Shown here one piece after another: positions 52,391-64,000 of a DNA stretch of 64,000 bases (positions within the stretch are counted from its first letter, which is position 1; each line of letters opens with the position of its first letter). The translations under genes and the position numbers were made by a program. The notes below the pieces were generated by a model, which saw only the letters and a list, made by a program, of their open reading frames with translations, was not told where the DNA came from and did no database searches. This stretch comes from Dactylosporangium sp040689395 (GTDB lineage: Bacteria; Actinomycetota; Actinomycetes; Mycobacteriales; Micromonosporaceae), in NCBI RefSeq assembly GCF_040689395.1, contig NZ_JBFAZX010000011.1, positions 1 through 64,000 on the forward strand. Direction: 5' to 3'.

Positions 52391-53514
52391 CGTGCCTCCT
52401 CCGGCGCGTGCAGGGCCGGCGGCGTGGGGATCGACGGATCGGCGGCGGAGCCGACGCCCTCCTTGGCGACGGTCTGCGCATCGTAGAGCCAGCAGGCCGC
52501 CCAGTGCCCGGGCTCGCCGCCGACGTCGAGGCGGGGCGGCAGGTCGACGCTGCAGCGCGGCATGGCGTGCGGGCAGCGGGGGTGGAACCGGCAGCCGGAC
52601 GGGGGCCGGATCAGGCTCGGCGGCTCGCCGTTGCCGCGGTCCTTCGTGGACGCCTCGGCGATGCCCGCGATGCGGTCCGGGTCGGGGGCCGAGTCGATGA
52701 GCAGGCGGGTGTACGGGTGCGCCGGGTTCTGCGTGACCGACTCGGAGTCGCCGCCCTCGACCATGCGCCCGGCGTACATCACCAGCGTCTCGTCGGCGAA
52801 GTACCGCGCCGAGGCGATGTCGTGCGTGATGTACAGGATGGCGAGGTTGAGCCGCTCCTTGAGGTCGCGCAGCAGGTTGAGGATGCCGAGGCGGATCGAC
52901 ACGTCGAGCATCGACACCGGCTCGTCGGCCAGGAGCGCTTCCGGGTCCGCGCCGAGGGCGCGCGCGATCGCGACGCGCTGGCGCTGGCCGCCGGACAGTT
53001 CGTGGGGGAACTTGTCGATGTAGCGCTCGGGCGGGGTGAGCGCCACCCGGGTGAGCAGCCCGGCCAGGGCGACCTCGAGCTCCTCGTCGTTCGTGCCGGC
53101 GTTGCCGTGGATCTTCAACGCGCGGGTCAGGTGGTAGCGGACCGTGTGCACGGGGTTGAGCGAGCCGAACGGGTCCTGGAAGATGAGCTGCACCCGGCTG
53201 ACGTACTCGCGGAACCGTCGCCCGCCCCGCACCCGGGTGGTCTCGCCGTGCAGCCGGATGTCACCGCTGGTTCGCGGGTACAGCTGCGTCAGCAGGCGGG
53301 CGACCGTGGATTTGCCGGAGCCGGACTCGCCGACCAGGGCGGTGACCCTGCCGCGGCGCAGGGTGAAGGACACGTCGTCCACGGCGTGAACAACGGCCCG
53401 TTTGCGGGTGAAGATGTCGCTCAGCTTCCGCCGGACGGGGAAGTGCTTGGTCAGGCCGTCGGCCTCCAGCACCACCTCGCCGACCGGCGCCGCCGGGCTC
53501 TCGCTCAACGTCAT
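52387..53514 (-). CDS. ABC transporter ATP-binding protein, OppF/DppF type
   Basis: A 375-residue ATPase: Walker A GESGSGKST at 62-70, Q-loop IFQDPFGSLNP, signature ELSGGQRQRVAIARAL, Walker B ALLADEPVSMLD, and the Opp C-terminal CRFHPRCPHAMPRC. KHFPVRRKLSDIFTRKRAVVHAV near the N terminus is an OppF trait. The ATG at 53514 has AGGA 8 bases upstream. Confidence 0.92.
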   Translation of the reverse strand: MTLSESPAAPVGEVVLEADGLTKHFPVRRKLSDIFTRKRAVVHAVDDVSFTLRRGRVTALVGESGSGKSTVARLLTQLYPRTSGDIRLHGETTRVRGGRRFREYVSRVQLIFQDPFGSLNPVHTVRYHLTRALKIHGNAGTNDEELEVALAGLLTRVALTPPERYIDKFPHELSGGQRQRVAIARALGADPEALLADEPVSMLDVSIRLGILNLLRDLKERLNLAILYITHDIASARYFADETLVMYAGRMVEGGDSESVTQNPAHPYTRLLIDSAPDPDRIAGIAEASTKDRGNGEPPSLIRPPSGCRFHPRCPHAMPRCSVDLPPRLDVGGEPGHWAACWLYDAQTVAKEGVGSAADPSIPTPPALHAPEEAR

Positions 53515-53553
53515 GCCGATGATCCTGTCTTGGGAATGGCGTCGTGACGGGGT

Positions 53554-53593
53554 ACCGCTCCCCGGGCGGCGCGAGCGTCGCCCGGGGAGCGGT
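53554..53593 (-). terminator. Hairpin between binding-protein gene and OppF-like gene
   Basis: A perfect 15-base stem (53554-53568 with 53579-53593), 10-base loop, inside the operon. It may attenuate transcription or protect the binding-protein mRNA from 3' decay so that the lipoprotein is made in excess. Confidence 0.75.
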
Positions 53594-53611
53594 GTCGGTG
53601 CGATCCGGTCG

Positions 53612-55297
<1,686 letters not shown>

Positions 55298-55428
55298 GGG
55301 GGTGTCTCCTTTTGACCTGGATTGACAGGTGGGGCGGGCAGTGACAAATCGGGGTATGGCGACGGGACCCTTGCGGCCGGTCCCGCCCAGTGGTGCGGCG
55401 TGACGTGACTTCAGGTGGTGCGCTCGGG

Positions 55429-56430
55429 CTACGCCGCCACGGTGGAACCGCGCACGACGAGCGTGGTGGACAGGATGTTCGGCTCGACCGTCAACGGCGT
55501 GCCGTCGAAATGCGCGATGAGCCGGCGGGCCGCCATCTCACCCATCTGGCGCATGGGCTGGCGGACGGTGGTCAGGGGCGGTTCGGTGTGCCCCGCGTGC
55601 AGGATGTCGTCGAAACCCACCAGGGCGACGTCCTGCGGAACCCCTCGGCCCGCGATCCGCAGCGCCTGCAGGGCGCCGGCGGCGGACAGGTCGTTGTGCG
55701 CGAACACGGCGTCGAACTCCAGGCCCTCATCCAGCGCGCGCCGGACGGCGAGGCTGCCGCATTCGTAGGTGAAGTCCCCCTCGATGACGAGCCGGGGATC
55801 GATCGGCGCGCCGGCCGCCGCGAACACGTCCGCGAAGCCGCCGAGCCGGTCCTGGGTGCAGCCGAACTTCTCGGAGCCGGTGATGACCAGGGGCCGCCGC
55901 CGGCCGATCTCGAGCAGGTGCCGGGCGGCGAGCGATCCGCCCGCCCGGTTGGTGGTGGCCACCGACGGCATGAGCGGCTTGTCGCCGCGGTCGTCGATGA
56001 GCACCACCGGCAGGCCGCCGGCGTAGAGGTCGGCCAGGTAGTCCAGGGTCCCCTCGGGCTCGATGGCCAGCAGGCCGTCGAACGCCTTGCCGGACACCTG
56101 CGCGGAGAACTGGCGCATGGACTCGGCGCCGCGGTTGCACGTGAACAGCAGCAACCCGTATCCCTCCGACTCCACGACGTCCACCGCGCCCTGCACTATG
56201 TCCCCCATCCACGGCCAGGTCAGCGACGGCACAAGCATCCCGATCACCCGGGTGTGACCCCGGGCCAGGTTGACCGCCCGCGCGCTGGGCACGTAGCCCA
56301 GCTCGTCGATGACCCTGCGCACCCGTGCCGCGGTCGCCTCGTCGACCTCTCCTTTGCCGTTGAGCACCCGCGAGACGGTGGTCTTGCTGACCCCCGCACG
56401 CGCCGCGACATCGGCGATGGTCATCGGCAC
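55429..56430 (-). CDS. LacI-family transcriptional regulator
   Basis: A 333-residue LacI protein. HTH and hinge: TIADVAARAGVSKTTVSRVL, then GYVPSARAVNLARGHT. The effector domain is sugar-binding type (VIGMLVPSL, FDGLLAIEPEG, VVLIDDRGD, VFAHNDLSAAGAL, VALVGFDD). Predicted repressor of the binding-protein/Opp/beta-glucosidase operon, released by a beta-glucoside or its product. GTG at 56430 with AAGGA upstream; an ATG lies 6 bases later. LacI-type palindromes stand in its promoter, so it probably represses itself. Confidence 0.93.
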   Translation of the reverse strand: MPMTIADVAARAGVSKTTVSRVLNGKGEVDEATAARVRRVIDELGYVPSARAVNLARGHTRVIGMLVPSLTWPWMGDIVQGAVDVVESEGYGLLLFTCNRGAESMRQFSAQVSGKAFDGLLAIEPEGTLDYLADLYAGGLPVVLIDDRGDKPLMPSVATTNRAGGSLAARHLLEIGRRRPLVITGSEKFGCTQDRLGGFADVFAAAGAPIDPRLVIEGDFTYECGSLAVRRALDEGLEFDAVFAHNDLSAAGALQALRIAGRGVPQDVALVGFDDILHAGHTEPPLTTVRQPMRQMGEMAARRLIAHFDGTPLTVEPNILSTTLVVRGSTVAA

Positions 56431-56446
56431 GCCGCGATCCTTCCGG

Positions 56447-56502
56447 TGAGAGCGCTTTCTGGCAAGAGAGCGTGTTCTGGAACCGGTTCCGCAACCGGTT
56501 CC
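56447..56502. promoter_or_regulatory. LacI-type operators upstream of the lacI-family gene
   Basis: TGAGAGCGCTTTCT at 56447-56460 resembles the TGNGAGCGCTCNCA class. GGAACCGGTTCC (56479-56490, perfect palindrome) and GCAACCGGTTCC (56491-56502) are tandem AACCGGTT-centred sites. Confidence 0.65.
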
Positions 56503-56661
56503 GGCACACTAAATCGGATCGCGGACAGTGGTGTCAATAACACGGATGTAACGAAACTTAACGTTGTCGCAACCCTTGCCAAGCGGCTGTCCATGGTGTT
56601 GGCTCGGGGCCACCGTCGATGCGATTGCGGCCGCACCGGCGGTCCTCACGAAGGATCATTC

Positions 56662-56687
56662 GGAAGCGCTCCCATAGAGCGCTCTCA
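56662..56687. promoter_or_regulatory. Two further LacI-type operator-like boxes
   Basis: GGAAGCGCTCCCA (56662-56674) and TAGAGCGCTCTCA (56675-56687) abut each other. They lie 232 bases from the lacI-family gene and 59 bases from a kinase pseudogene; the surrounding stretch 56503-56745 holds no gene. Confidence 0.55.
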
Positions 56688-56745
56688 CGGCCGCCGGGCT
56701 TCCATTTCCGACTCCGGTCCGTGCACCGCACGACCGTCGCTCCCG

Positions 56746-57870
56746 TCAGACAACGGTCGGCGCCGGCGCGCCTCCCTTCCATGTCCGCGGTGCCAAGAAC
56801 CCAGCGTCAGCGCAGCCTGATCGCGCTGCTGTCGCCGCCCACGAGGCCCGACTTGACCCGTCCGGCCCGTACTCGGTGCCGCCGGAGTCGCGCAGCTTCT
56901 GGTTGCCGCTCCACAGCCGGCCCGTGCTCTCGCCGGTGTTCTCCCCCTTCGGCTTCCTGACCAGCGGCCACTCCCCCAGCTGCTTCGTGCCGCACGAGAA
57001 GCTCGCGAGGGTGAAAACGCAGCTTGCCGTCGGCGGCAACCGGGCTCGGCTTCGGCGACGGTGAGCGCGACGGCGGCGCTTGCTGCTGCTGCGCGCCCGG
57101 CCTGCCCCCCGCCCGCGTACTCGGCCAGCAGCAGCCCGCCCAGCAGGCACGCCAGCAGCGCCACCGGCGCGACGCCGGCCGCGACCCCGCGCCCGACCCG
57201 CCGCGGGCGGCGCCACGGCGGCGGAGCGGGCTGCGGGGACGCCGGGGACAGCGAGGATGGATGGGGCAGCGGCACCGACCGGCCGTCGCCGGACGGGTCG
57301 ATCCGTGTCCCGGAGACCGGACCGGGCGCCTCGAAGCGCTGGTTCGGCGGCGACGGAATCGCGGCCGAACCGGGCGTGAACCTCCGCCCGCCGGCGCCCT
57401 GCGAAGGCGGCTGCGTCGTGGCCGTGGTGGCACGGACGGTCGCGGCCACCCGCGCCGCCGCCGGGTCGTCCTGGCCGACCAGGGCCAGCAGCACCTGCCG
57501 CGCGGCCGGCCGGCGCTGCGGATCCCCGTGCAGCGCCCGGCGCACCACCCCCGCCAGGGACTCGTCGAGGCCGGTCAGGTCCGGCTCACCGCCGCCGTGC
57601 TCGCCGACCGGCATGCGCCCGGTGCCCGCCCAGGACGCGAGCAGACCCCAGGCGTACACGTCGCTGGCCTGGCTGGGCGGCCACCCACGCACCTGCTCCG
57701 GCGCGAGCCAGCCCGGGGTGCCGAAGCGCCACCCGGTGGCCGCCGGGCGCCTCGGCGAGGTACACGGTGCCCATCCCGCCGACGCCGAGCACGCCGATCA
57801 GCCAGTACGGCCCAACCGTTGCCGGGTCACCGGCGCGCAGCGGCGCGGGCGAGTCCCCCATGGATGTCAT
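56746..57870 (-). pseudogene. Serine/threonine protein kinase gene, disrupted by deletion and frameshift
   Basis: The start encodes YWLIGVLGVGGMGTVYLAEA, the kinase glycine-rich loop. At about 57730 the frame jumps to FGTPGWLAPEQVRGWPP, the activation segment of the same kinase family, so roughly 120-140 residues including the catalytic loop and DFG motif are gone. Reading continues (SDVYAWGLLASW, a Pro-rich linker, a membrane segment VALLACLLGGLLLAEYAG), then shifts again into an extracellular domain (FTLASFSCGTKQLGEWPL, WSGNQKLRDSGGTEYGPDGS, WKGGAPAPTVV) ending at 56746. No active kinase can be made. Confidence 0.85.
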
Positions 57871-57926
57871 GGTGCCTCACCCGCGCACAGCTGGTGGAGT
57901 CACCGCACGAAAGCGGCGCACGAACC

Positions 57927-58688
57927 TCAGGCGGCCCCGGCCTTGCGCGCGGCCAGCAGCGCGGCGCCCACGATGCCGGCGTTGTTCTGCAACGCCGCCG
58001 GCACCACCTTCGTCGGCACGTCGACCAGGTGCAGGAACCGCTCCGCCTTCTTGCTGACCCCGCCGCCGATGATGATCAGGTCCGGCCACAGCAGGGCGTG
58101 CAGGTGCCGCAGGTACGTCTGGACCCGCTCCGCCCACTCCGCCCAGCCCAGGCCGTGAGCCTCCCGGACGCGGTCGGAGGCGTAGTCCTCGGCATCGCCC
58201 CCGTGCAGGTGCAGGCCGCTCATCTGCAGGTGACCGAACTCGGTGTTGGGCACCAGCCGCCCGTCGATGAACAACGCGCTGCCGATGCCCGTGCCGAACG
58301 TGACCATCACGACCAGGCCACCGACGCCCTTGCCCGCGCCGTACTCCAGCTCGGCCACCCCGGCCGCGTCCGCGTCGTTGAGCACCGTCACCGGCCGGCC
58401 CAGCGCCTCGGTGAACAGCTGCTCAGCGGGCGCGTCGACCCACGACGCGTCCACGTTCGCCGCCGTCTTCGTCACGCCGTGCTGCACCACCGCCGGGAAC
58501 GTGATGCCGATGCTGGCAGCCGGGTCGAACGCGCCCGCGACCGACTCGACGGTCCTGACCACGCTGGCCACGTCGGCCGGCTGCGGCGTCTCGATCCGGA
58601 CCCGGTCGGCCGTGAACACGCCGGTGGCCAGGTCAACCGGCGCCCCCTTGATGCCCGAACCACCGATGTCGATTCCCAGGACGACCAC
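57927..58688 (-). CDS. ppgK: Polyphosphate glucokinase
   Basis: A 253-residue ROK-type kinase that phosphorylates glucose with polyphosphate (or ATP). Opening VLGIDIGGSGIKGAPVD, FPAVVQHGVTKTAANVD, VLNDADAAGVAE with the catalytic Asp, and VTFGTGIGSALF; EFGHLQM holds the substrate-binding His. GTG with GAGGAGC at good spacing. It could use glucose released by the nearby beta-glucosidase, though it is not in that operon. Confidence 0.93.
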   Translation of the reverse strand: MVVLGIDIGGSGIKGAPVDLATGVFTADRVRIETPQPADVASVVRTVESVAGAFDPAASIGITFPAVVQHGVTKTAANVDASWVDAPAEQLFTEALGRPVTVLNDADAAGVAELEYGAGKGVGGLVVMVTFGTGIGSALFIDGRLVPNTEFGHLQMSGLHLHGGDAEDYASDRVREAHGLGWAEWAERVQTYLRHLHALLWPDLIIIGGGVSKKAERFLHLVDVPTKVVPAALQNNAGIVGAALLAARKAGAA

Positions 58689-58776
58689 AGCTGCTCCTCA
58701 CACCGCGTCAGGCTCCAAGTTGCTAGCGGTAACCCAATCATGGCGTGCACCAGCGACGATCGCCGGGGGAAACGCG

Positions 58777-59037
58777 TTACCCCGGATACGCGCCCACCGC
58801 GTCGCGGATCTCCATCCCGGCCACCGAGTCGGCGGAACGGGCGCAATGCGCGCAGCAGAAGAACCGGCCCGACACCTCCGCACCGTGCCCGACGATGCGG
58901 GTGCCGCAGTGCTCGCACACCGGCGCCAGCTTCTGGATGGCGCACTCGAACGAGTCGAACATGTGCGTGCCGCCGCCGGCGGTACGCACCTCGAAGGCCA
59001 TGTAGTACTCATTGCCGCAGGTCTCGCAGACCGCCAT
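58777..59037 (-). CDS. Small Cys-rich metal-binding protein
   Basis: An 86-residue protein with three CxxC-type pairs: CETCGNEYYM at the N terminus, CEHCGTRIVGHG mid-protein, and FFCCAHCARS, plus a lone Cys in SFECAIQ. The pattern resembles prokaryotic metallothionein-like or TRASH-type zinc proteins of actinobacteria. Function unknown; metal storage or a structural zinc ribbon. ATG preceded by GGGGGGA. It is 88 bases upstream of ppgK on the same strand and may be co-transcribed with it. Confidence 0.75.
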   Translation of the reverse strand: MAVCETCGNEYYMAFEVRTAGGGTHMFDSFECAIQKLAPVCEHCGTRIVGHGAEVSGRFFCCAHCARSADSVAGMEIRDAVGAYPG

Positions 59038-59198
59038 GTCAATCCCCCCGTGATTGCCTTACCAGCAGCCTCGCCGGGCGAGCGAGGGCGGCACAACCGG
59101 TTCAGCCGAAAATCCCCCGCCGGATCGCCAGCGGCGCCACCCGTCGTTCACCTCGGCTCCGGTCCTCTATCCGCGCAGCGTCCCCGGCCACTCCCCGC

Positions 59199-59220
59199 AA
59201 GGCGTCCTAGGACACTAGGT
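59199..59220. repeat. CCTAGGA dyad motif, copy 2
   Basis: Contains GTCCTAGGACACTAGG, similar to 43322-43343. It lies in a 317-base gap (59038-59354) upstream of mdh, 134 bases before its start; nothing else recognisable is in the gap apart from the AGGAG Shine-Dalgarno of mdh. Confidence 0.5.
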
Positions 59221-59354
59221 TGAAGGGGCCAGCTGGCGTACCACGGAGAGTGCCCTAAGCCACACGCAGTGGCCGGACGGTGAACGGCCGGCGGGGCGGC
59301 GAGGATAGTTTGGAGGCGAAGAGCACACCCGCCGTTGCTGCCAGGAGAACTCTC

Positions 59355-60344
<990 letters not shown>

Positions 60345-60358
60345 CGTCGCCGATCCAC

Positions 60359-60392
60359 ACGGGAGGGCGGTCCGCAGGGGCCGCCCTCCCGT
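60359..60392 (+). terminator. Hairpin terminator of mdh
   Basis: A perfect 12-base stem (60359-60370 with 60381-60392), 10-base loop, 14 bases past the mdh stop. Confidence 0.82.
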
Positions 60393-60415
60393 CGTCCGCG
60401 GCGTAGGCTCGTCGG

Positions 60416-61114
60416 GTGCCACAGACTCCCCTGGTCGAGCCCGGCATCGCGGAGGTTCGCCGCGCGCGGCGGATTCTGCGCCTGCTGACCGCGCGATACC
60501 CCGGCCACCGCCTCGAGCTCGACTTCTCCTCGCCGCTGCAGCTGCTCGTCGCGGCGACGCTCGCGGCACAGACGCTGGACGAGCGGGTCAACGCGGTCAC
60601 CCCGGTCCTGTTCGAGCGGTATCCGACGGCGGCCGACCTCGCCGCCGCCGACGCGGCCGAGATGGAGCAGATCCTGGTGCCGGTCGGGTATTACCGGCAG
60701 AAGACCCGCAACGTCATCAAGCTCGCGGCGACCCTCGTCGAACGGCACGAGGGTGAGGTGCCCAGCACCATCGAGGAGCTCGTCGCGCTGCCGTGGGTGG
60801 GGCGCAAGACCGCGAACATGGTGCTCGGCAACGCATTCGCCACGCCGGCAGTCTCCGTCGACACCCACGTGTCCCGGGTCGCGCACCGGCTGGGATGGGG
60901 CCCGGAGAAGGACGTCGACGCGACCGAGGCGGCGATCCAGGCACTGTTCGACAAGAAGGACTGGGTCACCGTCAACCTGCTGCTCATCCTGCATGGGCGG
61001 CGCACCTGCCACAGCCGCCGGCCCGCGTGCGGCGCCTGCCCGCTCGCGGCCGAGTGCCCGTCCGCCGACATCGGCGAGACCGACCCGGAGAAGGCTCGGG
61101 CGCTGCTCAAATAG
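60416..61114 (+). CDS. nth: Endonuclease III
   Basis: A 232-residue base-excision-repair glycosylase/AP lyase acting on oxidised pyrimidines. Helix-hairpin-helix LPWVGRKTANMVLG with the catalytic Lys, VDTHVSRVAHRLG with the catalytic Asp, and a 4Fe-4S loop CHSRRPACGACPLAAEC. GTG 6 bases after TAGGCT, leaderless type. Its last 8 bases overlap the convergent AlkZ-like glycosylase gene. Confidence 0.95.
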   Translation: MPQTPLVEPGIAEVRRARRILRLLTARYPGHRLELDFSSPLQLLVAATLAAQTLDERVNAVTPVLFERYPTAADLAAADAAEMEQILVPVGYYRQKTRNVIKLAATLVERHEGEVPSTIEELVALPWVGRKTANMVLGNAFATPAVSVDTHVSRVAHRLGWGPEKDVDATEAAIQALFDKKDWVTVNLLLILHGRRTCHSRRPACGACPLAAECPSADIGETDPEKARALLK

Positions 61115-62216
61115 CTCCCGTGCCGCGCGGGCGCGCGGCGGACAGCCGGCTCAGCTCGGCCGCGATCCCGGCGGCCGGGACCGGGCCCCGCTCCTGGAAC
61201 AGGGTGACGTCCTCGCCGTCCCACACGCCCGCGACCCGGCCACGATAGGCGACCACGGGCGAGATCCAGCCGGCGGCGCGGCTCACGGCCGCCCGGCGGT
61301 CCTTCGGCACGATCCGCTCGTCGGCGGTACCGGGGCCGAGCACGAACTGGTCGAAGGCGGGCAGCAGGCGTACGTCGGAGAACGGCTCCGCCGCGGCGAG
61401 CGACTCCAGGTCGCCGGCGCGCGCGAACAGCCGCTCCCCCTCGACGTCGACCTCGGCCAGCACACCGTCGGCCAGCAGCCGCGTGAACCAGCCGCGCAGC
61501 GCCGCCTTCTTCGACGCCCCGCGGCACAGCCACTGGTCGAACGTCGCCGCCGAGGCCGGCCCGTAGGCGGCGAGGTACGCCGGGATGACGACCCCCGCCG
61601 CGTCCGCCGGCTCCGGCAGGCCGGTCCACCCCGGCAGGAAGGTGTCGGGCCGCGTGAACGTGATCCGGTTGTCGCCGTCGGCGCTCGGCCCGTACACGAG
61701 CACGCCTTGCCAGGCGAGGGGCTTGAGCACGACGCCCCACCCGGAGCCGAGGTGCTCGGCCAGCGACATGTCCCCCACGTGCTCGACGATCGCCGCGGTG
61801 AGCTGCTCGCGGGTCAGCACCGCCCCGTCGAGGGCCTCATGTGCCGCCTCGGCGATCTTCTCCAGCTGGCCTGCCGTCACGTACGTCTTCTGCCAGGACC
61901 CCTTCTCCCACGTGCGCGCCGCGGCGAGCAGCGCCAGGTGGGCGGGGGCCTGCTCGACGTCGAGCAGGTGCAGCGTGCCGCGCGCCGCCCAGGTCTTCAC
62001 CAGGCGCTTGTCCCGCACGGCAGCGCGCACGGACGCGGGGTCGGCGATCGCCTGCCGCGCCGCGACGGCCTGCTCGGCGCAGGAGGCGACCTGGGCCTGC
62101 ACCCCGGCGAGCGCGCGCACCACGACGCCGGGGTCGGCGGCCTCGGCGGGCCGGTGCAGCAGCTGCCGGCGGCAGCGCCAGGCGAGCACGTCATCCCAGC
62201 TCATCGACAGTGTCAC
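61107..62216 (-). CDS. Winged-helix (HTH_42) DNA glycosylase, AlkZ-like
   Basis: A 369-residue protein of the HTH_42/AlkZ family. AlkZ and YcaQ are DNA glycosylases for bulky alkylated bases and interstrand crosslinks, with catalytic motifs QxQ or QxD. Here LAGVQAQVASCAEQA has the QxQ pair (Gln40, Gln42). Later RGTLHLLDVEQAPAHLALL and the LLPAFDQFVLGPGT region are family hallmarks. GTG 6 bases after TACGGT (leaderless type). Convergent and overlapping with nth, another repair gene. Substrate range cannot be read from sequence. Confidence 0.85.
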   Translation of the reverse strand: MTLSMSWDDVLAWRCRRQLLHRPAEAADPGVVVRALAGVQAQVASCAEQAVAARQAIADPASVRAAVRDKRLVKTWAARGTLHLLDVEQAPAHLALLAAARTWEKGSWQKTYVTAGQLEKIAEAAHEALDGAVLTREQLTAAIVEHVGDMSLAEHLGSGWGVVLKPLAWQGVLVYGPSADGDNRITFTRPDTFLPGWTGLPEPADAAGVVIPAYLAAYGPASAATFDQWLCRGASKKAALRGWFTRLLADGVLAEVDVEGERLFARAGDLESLAAAEPFSDVRLLPAFDQFVLGPGTADERIVPKDRRAAVSRAAGWISPVVAYRGRVAGVWDGEDVTLFQERGPVPAAGIAAELSRLSAARPRGTGAI

Positions 62217-62235
62217 CCCGTCACCGTACCGGCCG

Positions 62236-62279
62236 ACGCGTACGGGGCCCGCACCTTCGGGTGCGGGCCCCGTACGCGT
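62236..62279 (-). terminator. Hairpin terminator of lon
   Basis: A perfect 20-base stem (62236-62255 with 62260-62279) capped by a TTCG loop, 22 bases past the lon stop and just upstream of the AlkZ-like gene's promoter. Confidence 0.85.
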
Positions 62280-62300
62280 TTGCCGAGTGACGCCGGAGGG

Positions 62301-64000
<1,700 letters not shown>

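Overview
The window is GC-rich (about 70%) actinobacterial chromosome. GTG starts are common, many genes appear to have leaderless promoters, and an S-adenosylhomocysteine riboswitch precedes ahcY. Gene content (SARP and LuxR regulators, polyphosphate glucokinase, SNF2/SWIM pair, membrane-anchored Hsp70 with dynamin-like GTPases) suits a filamentous actinomycete, most likely Micromonosporaceae. That family assignment is inference. No rRNA, tRNA, CRISPR array, intact insertion sequence or prophage was seen.

Layout. 1-6073 (minus): start of a VOC protein (cut by the edge), thymidine kinase, a large SARP regulator, an ATG22-like MFS transporter and a glycerophosphodiester phosphodiesterase. 6178-12717: a tail-anchored Hsp70-like protein facing a minus-strand set of an acidic His/Asp-rich protein, a dynamin-like GTPase, a membrane-anchored GrpE-like protein and a second dynamin-like GTPase. 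This is the best candidate for an undescribed system. 12945-16158 (plus): a LuxR-type ATPase regulator and a small HTH protein. 16159-20303: a mosaic stretch with repeat fragments, an acyltransferase, an unknown Ala/Pro-rich protein, a VapBC-like pair, a decayed tyrosine phosphatase and a HIT protein.

20453-23800: an ABC exporter with a divergent MarR/GbsR-type regulator and shared operator, then a RidA protein. 24022-28373: a small siderophore-like locus (two short IucA/IucC synthetases, an SbnH-like decarboxylase, an embedded peptide deformylase). 28513-34602: SNF2 helicase with SWIM partner, SAH riboswitch and ahcY. 34746-38870: divergent SDR/MarR pair, a reductase remnant, an MFS protein and a DUF1275 protein. 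38881-43243: NAD kinase, UBP zinc-finger protein, a response regulator fused to a thioredoxin-reductase-like flavoprotein, and its histidine kinase. 43494-46608: TetX-like monooxygenase/TetR pair, a GNAT protein and a small unknown.

46658-56430 (minus): LacI regulator, Opp-type ABC importer, GH1 beta-glucosidase and dinB with a LexA box over its start; the importer and glucosidase form a likely beta-glucoside uptake operon. 56746-64000: a wrecked Ser/Thr kinase gene, polyphosphate glucokinase, a small zinc protein, malate dehydrogenase, endonuclease III, an AlkZ-like DNA glycosylase and lon (cut by the right edge). Convergent genes are usually separated by strong GC-rich hairpins, listed as terminators.
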